Shown here: piece by piece, positions 1 to 11,935 of the stretch | Position numbering within the stretch: the first letter of the stretch is position 1 | Layout: each line of letters opens with the position of its first letter | NCBI GenBank assembly: GCA_027574665.1 | Contig: CM050690.1 | Location: 69,855,433-69,919,432 of the forward strand | From: Rhynochetos jubatus | Lineage: Eukaryota > Chordata > Aves > Eurypygiformes > Rhynochetidae | Direction of reading: 5' to 3' | DNA: 64,000 nt | The notes under the pieces: generated by a model | The model's input: only the letters and a program-made list of their open reading frames with translations | Told to the model about the DNA's origin: nothing | The model's database searches: none | Position numbers and translations under genes: made by a program

Positions 1-114
1 TCGAGGTACTTAATTTGCTTAGTTCTGAAGAAAAAGTGTTGAATTAAAATTGCAGTGTATCGCATAGTCTTCCACTATGAAAACTGGCAGTGACAAAGTC
101 TCATACAATTCCAG
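1..114 (+). other. RICTOR: End of a RICTOR intron
   Basis: Only the last 114 bases of this intron are in the window. It ends in a pyrimidine-containing stretch and the acceptor ATTCCAG at 108-114. The following exon begins with the last two bases of a codon, so the intron is phase 1. The ATG at 90 lies in the intron and is not a real start. Confidence 0.85.
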
Positions 115-1141
115 GTATGTTCATTATGGAGGATGACCGTTTTGGTAGCAGTTCCACTAGTACGTTCTTCCTGGATATTACTGAAGATGCAGAACAAATA
201 TTTTATGACAAACCTGGACCTTCAAAGGACAAAGACCGTAGTCCCTTTCCTTTCTTTTCTTCTAGTAGACTTGTGAAAAACCGCTTTCTGAACTCTCTTA
301 CTCTACCTAATAAAAAACATAGAAGTAGCAGTGATCCAAAAGGAGGAAAGCTGACATCATCTGACAGTAAATCAGGCATGAGGCGAAACCGTACAGTAAC
401 AGAACCTTCCAGTAACATCGACTTTTCTGCTGTGGAAGACTTCAACCCTGTTTTCAGAGTTCCTAAAATCCAGACTTTACGACTAGAAACTTCTTTTGTT
501 GGAAGTAAGCACATGGAAGATACTGATAGTACCCCAAGTATTGGAGAAAATGATCTGAAGCTGCCAAAAGGTCTTGGAAATGAAATTCACCGGGAAAACA
601 CAAGCAGAGAAAGGCTAATAGATGGTACTACACAAACACATTTCAAGAGTCGCAGCTTAAGTTTTAATACAGATACCACAACAAGTGGCATAAGCTCAAT
701 GAGCTCTAGCCCTTCAAGGGAGACTGTAGGTGTGGACACTACAAATGTAGATACTGACTGTGGAAGTCTGAGTACTGTGGTAAGCACAAAAACAGTTAAA
801 CCGAGTCACTGTTCAACACCACAGTCTAACCACCTGCCCCTCTCAAAATCCAACTCTGTATCCTTGGTACCACCGGGGTCTTCTCATACACTTCCCCGGA
901 GAGCCCAGTCTCTTAAAGCTCCTTCTCTTGCTACGATAAAAAGTCTTGCTGACTATAACTTTAGCTACACAAGTTCTCGAGATGCCTTCGGCTATGCTAC
1001 ACTAAAACGCTTACAGCAGCAGAGGATGCATCCTTCGTTGTCTCACTCGGAAGCCCTAGCATCTCCAGCGAAGGACGTGCTGTTTACTGACACTATTACC
1101 ATGAAGTCTGGCAGCTTGGATTCTCGGCTAACCCCAAGCCG
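115..1141 (+). CDS. RICTOR: RICTOR large serine-rich exon
   Basis: This 1027-bp exon corresponds to the exceptionally long exon of vertebrate RICTOR. It encodes a low-complexity Ser/Thr-rich, probably disordered region that carries most of the known phosphosites. The AGC-kinase motif RNRTVT is at 384-401. The [10 protein letters not shown]-type and [12 protein letters not shown]-type blocks further on are near-identical to mammalian RICTOR. Its donor is CCG|GTAAGA at 1142, and the intron is phase 2. Confidence 0.96.
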
Positions 1142-4100
1142 GTAAGAGATTATTATGTGCTTGTTTCTTACTTCAAAGCCCTAATAGCAATAAAATAAGA
1201 GAAGTATCTTTCTAATATTTTTTTCCAGTGACAGTTGTTGCAGGATGATTCATAAATTCACTGAAAGCAGTATCAGTATTAGGGGAGTAATACAATAGAA
1301 TGATAATTCTGAACTTTGTAAGTGCTGTCAGAGAATCCCAGCTTTCATAGTTGTGCTCAGCTCCTGTAGTGCTGTTAGTGACAAAGGAAAATATTTCCCT
1401 TTATCACCTTGGCTTCCTGTTTAATCTTTTTGATATTTAAATGCAGTTAACAGTGCTATTGTTATTAAAGTTGCAATCACACCAACTTGCACATGTTGTC
1501 AGAGCTGTGTTTCAGAACAGAATTTTCTCAGTCTGGCTTGGTGAGGTTTTAGGACAGGGAATCCTGCTGAAATGCATTATTTAGTGTTCCCTGTGGCATT
1601 GAGGCCAGTGATGAGACATTGGTCCCACTGATACAAATGTGAGTTTGGGTTCTTAGCTACAAGAGAGCAAAGATTTTACTCATAGCATTTATTTTTAGAT
1701 GGTAGTGTCACCTCTTTGTTTTTGAGTAATAATAGATGTTCTGAAAACTAATTGGATAGTTACATAAGATATCTGGCTCATGACATTGACACTGTTCCCA
1801 GCAGCCACAGTCAGTGCTTAACAATTTTAAAGCTCTTGTACCAAATTTTTCCTTTCAAATCAGCTTTTAGCTGATGCATTGGATTTTCACATTACTTTTG
1901 AAAGGGAATAGACACTTACTTATCGCAGTTCTCACCTAAACATCCTGTCTCAGATGAGGGAAAGGGGAGAAGCTACTGGTACATCTGCTTACTGCACAGA
2001 ACAGCGAATGCCCAGGCTCTGAACTGCACTCTGTATACCAAGCTCAGTGTATACAGTGCCTGTTTATTACTGTGCATTTTTGTCCTGACCGAGAGCAACA
2101 TTTATTTGTTGATATTTCCACATGATACTGCAAAGATACCATAAAAGACAAGTTTTGTAGTTTTGTTCCTTTTTTTTTTTTTTCAGTGAAGGTAGAACTA
2201 GACTGGATGTTCAGATTAAATTAAGAACAATTTCAGTAGTTAAACTGCACTGTCCTGGAAGTCAAAAGTGCTTTCTGTGCTAATGCAGGAACAAATCAGT
2301 GTGATTTCAGTGGCAGTACAGGTTATGTTGTGGCTATTGTAGTGTACCATTCCTTGCAGTCAGGCCCTTCATATGGAAAGAAGCCTTGCTACAGTGGGCT
2401 TTCGTCCTGAGACTTGGCATGCAGTGTAATACTGACAGTATTCCTGGTGCATAGCTGGTCCTGATCTCTCGAATCAGTGGTTTGGCTCAAGGATTTGACC
2501 TGACATGTTTAACATTGACCTGAAAACGGCTAGAGTATGTCTGGGAAGGTTAAAATGTTGCAGAAGTACATATTACAAGAGATTGTCAGATTGTGTTTGT
2601 GACTAATATTAATTGGAAAGACTGTGATGTAGTTGTGTTTGATATACGTTACTACTTCCAGCTAAATACTGTCTTCACTGCTGTTTAAGTAATAAATTGG
2701 AAGGAAGTATTCTATCCTTCTGGTCTGCCAAGGCTGTTTTTCTGTCAGTCTTCAGAAGATTTTCTTTGATTCATGCTCCATTGACAAATTCATATGTTTA
2801 TAGCAACTAGCAGCTGTAAATTGATTGCTGTGATGTTCCTAGTTGTTTTTCTTATTCAAAAGGTTGAAAAGTTTATTTCATTTTATAAATTATTTTGTGA
2901 GGCTAAATTTTTCCACTGTCTTTCAAGACCCAACAAAAATGTTAATGTGCATGTCTCAAATCCTGATCGTGGCTGTCACCCTATCACCTTCAGACATGCT
3001 TCCATGAATATGTCTTTACCTCTACTAATGATATATCTGTCAGCTTTTCCAGGAAAAATGGGGACAAATGTTTAGGATAAATACTTACAATTTTAATTTT
3101 ATGTTGAGAGTAATTCTAGAATGCTTTATTATGAAATAACTAATACAATTGGTAACTTTTTGGGTTTGGAAGTATGGCTTGACTTTTAAGTCCACTGCCA
3201 CTGTCATTAGCATTGGTCAGAATTATTTAGTAGCAAGAAAACCAATGATGTCCTGTAATCTGTGTTCTGCGCATTCCCATCCTATAATAATACCTTGAGC
3301 TTTATGTGGTCAAACCTTGATAATTTAATTTTATCTCAGTATAAATCTCTTAACATGTTAGGGATAAGAAGACCCCTTATTAATTGCCCACCTAAACCAA
3401 GAATTGATAGAAAATTATTTCTAAAGCAGAAAGTCAAGAAATCAAATGTTTACTGTACTTTACCTCCCAGTGTGTAACAGTTTGAAGTAACAGAAAAATT
3501 TACTGTTCCTAAGCAGTGTCTGTTTTTAATAGGAAGCTTTAGTCCACTGCATATAGATCGACTACCTAGGTTGATTAGCAGAAAACATTTATATGTTTTT
3601 ATTTATATGGAATGAAATTGAAAGAGGGTAGATTGAGGTTTGACATCAGGAAGAAATCCTTCTGGGAGAGGGTGGTGAGGCACTGGAACAGGCGTAGCAG
3701 CTGTGGATGCCCCATCCCTGCAAGTGTTCAAGGCCAGGCTGGATGAGGCTTTGAGCAGCCCAGTCTAGCAAAGGATGTCCATGCCTGTGGCAGGGGTGTT
3801 GGAACTGGATGATCCCTTCCAACCCAAACCATTCTGTGATTCAGTGGTCTTCATTGAGAAGTAAAATGACAGATGGCAAAACGTGCAATTTCCATCATCA
3901 GGACTCTGATCAGCACTGAGGACTTGTTCTCCAGCCTCCTCTCTCTTGGCTCTATTTCCCAACCTACTTTCTTCTTTGTTCCTTGAGCTACGTGCCACAG
4001 TCAGCTCTGCTCACTGCACAGGTTCCAGTTTGTTCTTTGTGCATTCATTGTGAGCAAATGCTCCCTCCTCGCTTGGGTGACCTAATGGGTGGGTCCTTCA

Positions 4101-7100
4101 GAGTACGGGGAAAAAGTGCTCCTTGCTTACATTGCTGCTACCATAGCAGGCTGAAGCTTTGCGTTTGCAGCGATGAGCCTGCTCAGCTTGTAGTTTGTGA
4201 ATGTTCAGGGAGGGCACATTCAGTGTACAGGTACTTTTCAAAATGAGGAAGTTAGCAGTTTAAACCCTAAACCTTTACTGACCATGTCTGGGCTCTGTAT
4301 CTTCAAAGCCTGGTACGTTGGAGAAAATCTGTGGTTTTGCAGGGTTGGCAGCCCTCAAGCAGAAGTTCCATCCTGCTCTCCTTCAAGTCCTTGTCCCAGG
4401 ACTTTCAAAGGAAACCCCACCCAAGGAACTACCATAGCATGCAATACAATATGAGAGAGAAAAAAGCAGTGAGCCTATAGCTGTAATTTGACAGTGACAA
4501 GCTCTGTATTCTGCAGTGGAAAGATGAGCATAGTCTTTGGGTCAGCAGTCCTTATTTTTAATGTGCCAGCATGAAAGATTTACCAAGTTTGTGATTTATT
4601 TCCATGTTACAGGTTCATGAAAGCTTTAAGTTACGCTTCGTTAGATAAAGAGGATCTGTTAAGTCCTATTAACCAAAACACACTTCAGCGTTCCTCTTCT
4701 GTTCGCTCCATGGTTTCTAATGCTACATATGGTAGCTCTGATGATTACATTGGCCTTGCTCTCCCAGTGGATATCAATGAAATATTTCAGGTACGTATAT
4801 GATAACTTACTGGGTTCATTTGCATTTTTACTGAAAGGTAGTCAGCTGTTGCATTTTCATCAAAATACATTTGATCTAGAGAAATGAGGAAAAAACAATG
4901 TGGTGTTTTGGAGGATAAGAGTTTATGTTCTAGCACTATTTACAGAAAATAGCTAGTCTGTTTTGTATTATTAGGCAAATAATGACAGTCTAGGTTAGAA
5001 GAGTGTTAAACAATGGGAACACAAACATGCTATCATAAGATTTTCAGTTGACACCTGGCTTTTATACTAAATCAGCATAGTCTGTGGACATTTGTTAATA
5101 CCTCTTTAGCCAACTACTTGATATGTTCATTGGTCAATGACAAATGATGTGCATAATCACACTGTCACCTTCCTGCTACCATGATCTTGATTAAATATTA
5201 CTTTATTTGTATGTATATCATCATGGCGTTCAATTATATTGTCTTTACTTAACCTCACATACATATATTTAAGTTAAAACAGTTTAAGTCTTATCAAATG
5301 CCTTCCTCCTTCTGCTTGGTTACACATTCCCGTCTAACAAACTGATGCATCACAGGGTTTAATATTCTGTTATTAATTACCAAAACCAGGACATGTTCTG
5401 TGTCACAACTGGGCTTCCTTATCTTTAGTCTTTGCCTTTCAAACCTAATTTTTTTTTTTTTTAGTAATTTCAAAAAATTACTATAGCTAGAGCAAAGACA
5501 AGATTTTCCATCATACCTGTTTCTGTTCCCCTTTATGACATAACTTCTTTCTCCTTGACAGTCTTTGTGGCATATTTATGTTGCCTCATCTTTTGTCTCT
5601 CAACTCTTTTTATCAAATTGAGTCAGACCTTGGCTGTGTAACGTCCTACAGGCAACATTTTAGATGTCCTGCATGTTTTTGTGCTGCTCTCCAGTTGTGT
5701 AGAGTGGTGATGGACAGATCATTAATGGCCAGTTCTGGCTCACTGGTTTCCTTACTGCCATTGTTACGAACTGTCACCATTATATTAACATTTATTGGCT
5801 GTTCATAAGTCTTGCTTAATAAATGCTTATTCACAAATGTACGTTTTTCTCATTGGCTTTTATTTAGTACTCAGGAGCCCGTTCTTAATTTCCTCCTCTA
5901 ATTAGATCTTTTTCCTGAAGTAAAAGATAGACAACATTTTATTTCCTCATAAAATCTATTTTCCCTTTGTATATGATTATCACCTGTGTTAATTTTAATT
6001 TTCCCATGAATATTCAAGGTAAAGGAAACTCCATATTTCCAGAAGAAAACCACACCTCCATTTGATGACCGTGGCACTAGGGTCTTTGCACCTGATGCAG
6101 GAGGTACCATTTTTGTTCCTCTCCTGTACCTTTCTGTTGTTCAGTTGTACATTAGGTGGGGTGGGGTGTTCGTTTATTTGTTGCTTTTTCTTTACAGAAA
6201 AGGTTATTTTTAGCTGTGAATTTCTGAGAGCTGTTTTCTGGATTCAGGATAGCAGGCCATTAATTTCCTCTTTTGTTGTGTTTAGTTTGAGAGGATGTGG
6301 TGTTGCTTCAAAACAACGTAAGCTTGGTTCCGCTCTAATAAGCGGAGGAGGAAAGTCTACATGTCTGATTATAATATGAGCTAATGCTAATGTAAGTCTG
6401 GTAGTGACAGGGCATTAAAGAAAGTTACAAAATATAAGGTAAGATAAAATATGTATGCCACATACTGAGCTGTTGCATTTTGACTTCCCTTTGGTTACGT
6501 GTGAATTTATAGGAACCAATAAAGGTGTTAAGTGCGTATTCCAGGAGGTAAGACTTGTCTTTCTGTGACGTTTCTGTGACAGTTGATCAGCGGAAGTGAT
6601 GGGATATGGTACAACAAAATTCCAAGTGTTCTGCCATGTTTGGCTTCTTCTGGAATGTGCTTCCTTTTTAGTCCACAGTAGTGAGAAATCTGTAGGGTGT
6701 CAGTATGTGTCTTTTTAGTAGGATTACTGAAAAAGAAGCGTCGGATTTCATCCTAAAGTAGTATAGGATAACTGTTATCTTGCCTCCTAGTTAACTGGAA
6801 CTTCATTACAAGTGCTTTGAACGTCCAGGTTGACACACATTACTGGGTTTTTTTTGTGTTGTTAACGTAATATATAAAGCTGATTTTCCTGAAAGTGTGT
6901 TTCTCTAGTTGGCTGTGTTTCAGTATAAAGTAACCCTTGTTCAAAATTGTATTTGTTGGTATTCTCCACACAGGGAAGAACATGTCACTGAGGTTTCTTC
7001 AGCTTGTTTCTGCCTCGTTTTGTCTAATTTAATTCCTATTACAGACACTAAGTCTTAGTGTTTTCAATTGTATTCTGTATTCATTGGTGCATATGTCATT

Positions 7101-10100
7101 TAAACATCTGGTATATCGTACTAATGTTATTTTATACTGTGCAAAATATTAGTGTCATATGGGTATTACTGTTACTAATGTTGATATAATGTCAGGATTT
7201 GCCATATGTCATCTTACAGTACATGTGTTTAGAGGTTGAATTCTGTCCTTCGCAATGTTTTGTTATGTATGATAAGCTGGGACTAAAACATGATGCCAAT
7301 TTCCCTAGTGCTAACAGTCCTGGAAGATTCCCTCAAAGAAAGATTTCTAGAGCTTCACACACACCCTCCCCAGCCTAAAAAGGGGAAATTTTGTTGAAAT
7401 AATGTGGGTTGCTTCATTATGTTCTTCTCTGATATCTGGTTGCTGACCTACAGGTCTTACATCGGGTACAAGTGATGTTGTAAAAAGCCCTTTTCAGATG
7501 CTCCGTCAGCAGATCAGTCTCACAGAAATAATGAATACCAGCCGTTCAGATGCCTCTCAGTTTTTAGAAAATACAGAGGATACAGGGCTACAGGAGCACA
7601 CAGATGAGAACTGCCTTTACTGTGTCTGCGTTCAGATACTAGGTTATCAGCCTAACACTAAAGCGAACTCTTCATATAGTCGTACAGGTCAGTGTTCCTT
7701 GTGGGAAGTGCGGTAAAACTGAATGAAAATTTAATTTTGTTCATTTTAAAAACTGATTGATCTGTAAGGTTTTTTTCTTCCCAACTGTTGACCTTGAAAT
7801 TAATTCTCCTTAATAAGCTTGCTGTGCAACCAATGGTATTTCTGTGGTCATTTCCATCTTTTCAGTTTCTAATGGTGGCAGGATGACTAGGTGCCCTTGT
7901 GTTTTTTATATATTTCTAAGAGCTTATCACAATACAGAATTTGAAACCTTATTTAGTACTTACAATCTCTATCCTGAAAACTGACACTTGCTGTCAAACT
8001 AGTAAGTCTGACTTCAGAGCAAGTCTCTACTGTAAAACAAAACAAAGGGAATCTGAGTCTGTTGAAATTGAGCTGTAATTTCTGGGATTTAGTCATCCAT
8101 CTTCACCTTTTGAGTTGCCGATCAGATTCAGAATTATTTTTTCCTAACCTCCTCTGCTGAGATTGCAGTTACACGCCTTTTGTGCAATGTCTGTAATAAA
8201 TGACAATCCAGTAACAGATGCATACAAGGAATCCTCAATGTTTTGCAAGTTTTACAAATTCAGGTAGTAACGTATAAAGAGTACTGTTGGCAAGGGAGGT
8301 GATGTACAAAACGTGAGGAATGGCCCAAAGAGCTGAGTTGGAGCTGCTTGAACTTGGTATTGAAGGGATGGCAAATAAAAAACCAGGTTTAGTCTTCAAA
8401 TAGCGTAAGGCAATTACAGATGCAGCAGAGCCAGGGTTCTCTCAGAGCCCTGCAGCTGAAGGACAGGAGGCCACAAATGTGTGCTGAAGGAGTAGAAATA
8501 TCAGTTGAATGTAAGAGGAAGCTCTCCACAGTGTAAGCTAATCTCATTTTGAGGTGAGGCCCTCCTCGATCATTGGGTTGAACTAGGTCATCTCCAGGGA
8601 TCCCTTCAGACCTGTGTTTTATTATGGTTCAGTTAACTGCACAACAATTGACAGCTTGGATTTTTACTCATCTCTTTAATCTAAAATGCAAGGGCTGTGG
8701 AAAGTGAACACCTCCCAGAAGAATCTTACTTGCCATATCTTTCTGTTGATGTGGGCAGTCTGGAGAGCTGGGCGGGGAGAAATCAAATGCAATTCAGTAA
8801 GGGCAAGTGTACAGTGCTGCATCTGGGGAAGAACAACCCCATGTTCCAGTACAGGTTGGGGGCTGATCTGTTGGAGGGCAGCTCTGGGGAAAAGGGCCTT
8901 GGAGTCCTGGTGGACAACAGGATGACCATGAGCCAACAGTGTGCCCTCACGGCCAAGAAGGCCAATGGCTCCCTGGGGTGCGTTAGGAAGAGCGTGGCCA
9001 GCATGTTGAGGGAAGTTATCCTCCCCCTCTACTCTGCACTGGTGAGGCCTCCCCTGGAGTGCTGTGTCCAGTTCCGGGCTACTCAGCTCCAGAAGGACAA
9101 GGAGCTACTGGAGAGGGCCCAGCACAGGGCCATGGAGATGATGAAGGGCCTGGAGCACCTTCCATGTGAGGAAAAGCTGAGAGAGCTGGGTCTGTTTAGC
9201 TTGGAGAAGAGGAGGCTGAGGGGCAATCTCATCAATGCTTGTCAATATCTAAAGGGTGGGTGTCAAGAGGATGGGGCCAGGCTTTTCTCAGTGGTGTCCA
9301 GTGACAGGACCAGGGGCAATGGCCGTCAACTGGAAAACAGAAGGTTCAGCCTGAATGTGAGGAAACCCTTCTTCCCTGTGAGGGTGCCAGAGCCCTGGGA
9401 CAGGCTGCCCAGAGAGGTGGGGGAGTCTCCTTCCCTGGAGACTTTCCAAAGCCACCTGGGCTTGTTCTTGTGTGATCTGCTCTAGGTGATCCTGCTCTGA
9501 CAGGGGGTTGGACTAGATGATCTCTATAGGACCCTTCCAACCCCTAACACTCCATGAATCTCTGATGAAGTCAAGCCATTTCTGCAACGCCTGTGATAAT
9601 TGTATTAGCAAAACAAGTTACCATATGCAGGAGCATTTTCATGTTACGTTAAATAGAGCATGGATATATCAACAAGAGCTCTGTGTGTGATGACAGTTTT
9701 TAGGCTTCTGTCAGTATCTGAAAGAGTTTATTATTTTTACTTGCATAAAGTTTTTTTTACACGTTTTGAGTATGATTGGTCCAAAATCCAACATCTAGTT
9801 CCCAGATGGTTTATATGCACAGTACTTAGTACATGTGTCTTGCATTTTTACCATTGTTGACAAATAGGAAGTGTACTTAAAGTGAAGAAAAGTGTGAATA
9901 ACAAAGATGCAATGTCTTGTTTATGTCAGATTTTTCAGACATTCCATATACTGACTGGTGTGGGCAGACCATACACAATCACTTAGATGTGCATTCCTCC
10001 AAATTTTCTGGAATTTCAGGGTGTAGCGATGCAGTGTCCCATGGTTCAGCTAGCAGCACCAAGAGTACAGAGCTTGTGCTAGGTAAGTTTGAAAGCCTTG

Positions 10101-11935
10101 TGATTATTAGAGACTATAACGCTTAAAGTATTTTTTAAGTGTTGTGGAAAAATATTTCATTTAGATATACTGCAACAAAGTAAGTCTCACTATTTAAAAA
10201 AAAAACAAACCCAAGCAAAAAAAAACCAGGAGCAAAAATAAAAACAACCCAAAAACACCCATGTGGATGATTTAGTCATTATCCAGAAATGGATATGTTG
10301 GATATGCAGTTGCATTGTCCAACATGATATGAGGGCAGAAGCAGTACCATAATTGAATCTAACAGATTTTTCCATTTATGAAATGGTAATTTACCTTTTA
10401 AAAACACTACTATGTTAAAATTCCTGACAATGGGAGTGTGTGTAAGTTTTAATTTCAACAGACATATCTGTTGCTAAACCAGACTTAACGTGGCTTAAGA
10501 TTAGCACAATCAAAGACAATTCTGTTTAAACACCATACTGATTTGTTTTTCCAGGAGTAAAATCTATCCCAGATGACACACCAGTGTGCAGAATTCTTCT
10601 GCGGAAAGAAGTCCTACGTTTGGTGATCAATTTGAGTAGTTCAGTAGGAACTAAAGGCCATGAAACTGGACTCCTGACGTAAGTTCAATGCATTTCAGAT
10701 GTTCTAGTAACTAAATGTATTCTCCATGATCTCTGGGATACGGATTAACCTAATTTCTGACTTCTCAAAAAATTTTCAAGCAGATATGATTGAGTGATTG
10801 AATGTAACGTAAAAGCTAAGCAAAGAATTTTAATGTTTTCGTGCTGTCTTTAATTTCTTACTCTTCCCCGGCCTTTTTAAAATCGGTAATTGAGCTGTGG
10901 ACATATTTTGTTACATACCCAGTATGTCATGCATCTTTAAAAAAAATTACTATTTTTTATTTGTGCCAAATAATATATAACAGATAAACAGAACGACAAG
11001 CTGAAAGTAACTTCTTGAGAAACATAAACCTGCTCTGAGCAAGAGTATAACTAACTACTGGAATTAATTTGTAGGAAAATTCACGTTAAAATATAAGAAC
11101 ACAAATCCAGGGACCAAGTGCTATAATAAAACGTGTAGGTTTCTGGGCGAGTGCCATTGGAAGCTGACATGCAACTGCTAAAAGAAAATGCAGAAATGCT
11201 CATTTTAGTTTCAAAAAGGTTTACAGGTAATTCAGATAGCTTTTCCATATTTTTATGTGGATGCCAATTCTTTGGTACACTGTTCTCTTCCTACATCTGT
11301 TACTTAAAACTAGGTGATCTCAGCAATTCTGTACAGCTTTCAGATTACATACTCTGTTTCATCTTTTTAATATGGATTTCTTCCAGTATGGTACAAAATA
11401 ATGCATCTGTTTTGGTTTTCTTGCTTCATCAGATCTGGAATTTATAATGCTTATTACTGAAGAGTTACTCTGTTAATGATGACAATCAAAATCTAATCGA
11501 ATGTTTTTTTCTTTTTAAGTATGATGAAAATCTGGGCAAAACTTGTAAAATTTTGGTTTTTTCTGTTTTTCAGAATTAAGGAGAAGTATCCCCAAGCATT
11601 TGATGACATATGCCTTTACTCTGAGGTGTCCTACTTATTAGCACATTGTACATTTCGACTTCCGTCTCGAAGGTTCATTCAGGAGCTCTTTCAGGATGTG
11701 CAGTTCTTACAGGTAAGGGGAGGGTTCAGATCTGTTGAACGCACCAAAACTGCCGGCTGGGTGCAGGTTTCATGTTCTGAATAAAAGGTGCTTTCAGAAA
11801 CCATTTTATGATGCCTCTAGTAAAATTTCTAACAACATTAATGCTCCTTCTGTCTTATAGATGCATGAAGAAGCAGAGGCTATTCTAGCAACACCAACAA
11901 AACAGCCAGTAATTGATACGTCAGCTGAATCCTGA
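115..11935 (+). CDS. RICTOR: RICTOR, C-terminal part (last eight exons, gene enters from left edge)
   Basis: RICTOR is the scaffold subunit that defines mTOR complex 2, the kinase complex that phosphorylates AKT, SGK and PKC at the hydrophobic or turn motif. Eight exons (115-1141, 4613-4790, 6019-6103, 7454-7687, 9930-10082, 10555-10678, 11574-11712, 11861-11935) all have AG/GT borders and compatible phases. They join to about 670 codons and TGA; human RICTOR has 1708 residues, so roughly residues 1039-1708 are present. The encoded protein matches the vertebrate family along its whole length. It includes the basic RxRxxT site (Thr codon 399-401), corresponding to the S6K site human Thr1135. 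It also has the H-x4-C-x2-C cluster in the exon at 7454, corresponding to the zinc-binding residues reported for human RICTOR. The serine-rich first exon is the disordered phospho-region. No frameshift or internal stop was seen. The 5' three-fifths of the gene lies outside the window. Confidence 0.97.
1142..4612 (+). other. RICTOR: RICTOR intron with a CR1 fragment
   Basis: The intron is 3.5 kb. Apart from the CR1 3' fragment at 3621-3843 and a T tract at about 2170-2183, I see no recognisable element. Short open frames here (2794-3075, 3983-4246, 4197-4454) have no recognisable product. Confidence 0.8.
3621..3843 (+). repeat. CR1 LINE 3' fragment (sense)
   Basis: The block has the typical CR1 3'-end order: a gaggtttgacatcagg-like segment, then a lightly diverged ORF2 end and 3' UTR. 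It finishes with a gatcccttccaacccaaacc-like segment and ATTCTGTGATTC. It is 5'-truncated, as usual for CR1. It is transcribed in the same direction as RICTOR. Confidence 0.9.
4613..4790 (+). CDS. RICTOR: RICTOR exon
   Basis: The acceptor is TTACAG at 4607-4612 and the donor CAG|GTACGT at 4791. The first base completes the Arg codon split from the previous exon, and the exon ends on a codon boundary. It encodes the conserved segment that starts [16 protein letters not shown] and ends at DINEIFQ. Confidence 0.96.
4791..6018 (+). other. RICTOR: RICTOR intron, nothing recognised
   Basis: This AT-rich intron is 1.2 kb and has a T tract at about 5450-5462. I see no repeat family, RNA gene or conserved coding segment. 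Open frames at 5578-5808 and 5646-5834 are unsupported. Confidence 0.7.
6019..6103 (+). CDS. RICTOR: RICTOR exon (85 bp)
   Basis: This short exon lies between the acceptor TTCAAG at 6013-6018 and the donor GAG|GTACCA at 6104. It starts on a codon boundary and ends in phase 1. It encodes [19 protein letters not shown] and the following residues, which match vertebrate RICTOR. Confidence 0.94.
6104..7453 (+). other. RICTOR: RICTOR intron, nothing recognised
   Basis: The intron is 1.35 kb. No repeat family, RNA gene or coding segment is recognised. Confidence 0.7.
7454..7687 (+). CDS. RICTOR: RICTOR exon with His/Cys zinc-site residues
   Basis: The acceptor is CTACAG at 7448-7453 and the donor ACAG|GTCAGT at 7688, phase 1 on both sides. 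It encodes the segment with SLTEIMN and then [13 protein letters not shown]. The H-x4-C-x2-C spacing equals the human His1515/Cys1520/Cys1523 zinc ligands (family knowledge). The fourth ligand lies further downstream. Confidence 0.96.
8425..8640 (+). repeat. Old, degenerate CR1 3' end (sense)
   Basis: The end of this stretch (8570-8640) follows the CR1 3' UTR pattern GGTTGAACTAGGTCATCTCC then a CCTTCAGACC-like segment, heavily mutated. The part before it resembles the CR1 ORF2 end only loosely. The left limit is uncertain. Confidence 0.4.
8690..9566 (+). repeat. CR1 LINE copy with a long open ORF2 3' part (sense)
   Basis: CR1 is a non-LTR retrotransposon that encodes an endonuclease and reverse transcriptase. 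This 5'-truncated copy keeps 262 codons open (8697-9485) that match the C-terminal part of ORF2p after the catalytic core. Recognisable landmarks are [49 protein letters not shown] and [14 protein letters not shown]. The catalytic YADD-type region is missing. The upstream junction (8690-8780) looks internally deleted, because CR1 sequence normally between the two neighbouring segments is absent. The 3' end shows GGGTTGGACTAGATGATCTC and CCCTTCCAACCCC, then a decayed tail repeat. It is a fossil copy, not a host gene. Confidence 0.9.
9930..10082 (+). CDS. RICTOR: RICTOR exon
   Basis: The acceptor is ATGTCAG at 9923-9929 and the donor CTAG|GTAAGT at 10083, phase 1 at both ends. It encodes [17 protein letters not shown] and then the SGISGCSD and [11 protein letters not shown] segments typical of the RICTOR C-terminal domain. 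Confidence 0.96.
10083..10554 (+). other. RICTOR: RICTOR intron with an A-rich tract
   Basis: The intron is 472 bp. It has an A-rich stretch at about 10194-10258 and nothing else recognisable. Confidence 0.7.
10555..10678 (+). CDS. RICTOR: RICTOR exon
   Basis: The acceptor is TTCCAG at 10549-10554 and the donor ACG-type AC|GTAAGT at 10679. It starts in phase 1 and ends in phase 2. It encodes [20 protein letters not shown] and the following [10 protein letters not shown] segment, almost unchanged across vertebrates. Confidence 0.96.
10679..11573 (+). other. RICTOR: RICTOR intron, nothing recognised
   Basis: The intron is 895 bp and AT-rich. The open frame at 11151-11447 has no recognisable product. 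Confidence 0.7.
11574..11712 (+). CDS. RICTOR: RICTOR exon
   Basis: The acceptor is TTTTCAG at 11567-11573 and the donor CAG|GTAAGG at 11713. The first base completes a Thr codon and the exon ends on a codon boundary. It encodes [18 protein letters not shown] and the [15 protein letters not shown] segment. The Cys of DDICLY is the likely fourth zinc ligand (human Cys1651). Confidence 0.96.
11861..11935 (+). CDS. RICTOR: RICTOR terminal coding exon
   Basis: The acceptor is CTTATAG at 11854-11860. Twenty-four codons, [15 protein letters not shown] to DTSAES, are followed by TGA at 11933-11935. This is the same C-terminus as in mammals. The exon continues into the 3' UTR. Confidence 0.97.
   Translation: MHEEAEAILATPTKQPVIDTSAES

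Larger units (their letters stand above)
7688..9929 (+). other. RICTOR: RICTOR intron with CR1 copies
   Basis: The intron is 2.2 kb. It holds a long sense CR1 copy (8690-9566) and, just before it, a much more decayed CR1-like stretch (about 8425-8640). The rest has no recognisable feature. Confidence 0.8.

Noticed and set aside
8697-9485. 262-codon frame taken as a host gene
   Set aside because: It follows CR1 ORF2p from SWAGRNQMQ to the end and is followed by the CR1 3' UTR. It is transposon-derived.
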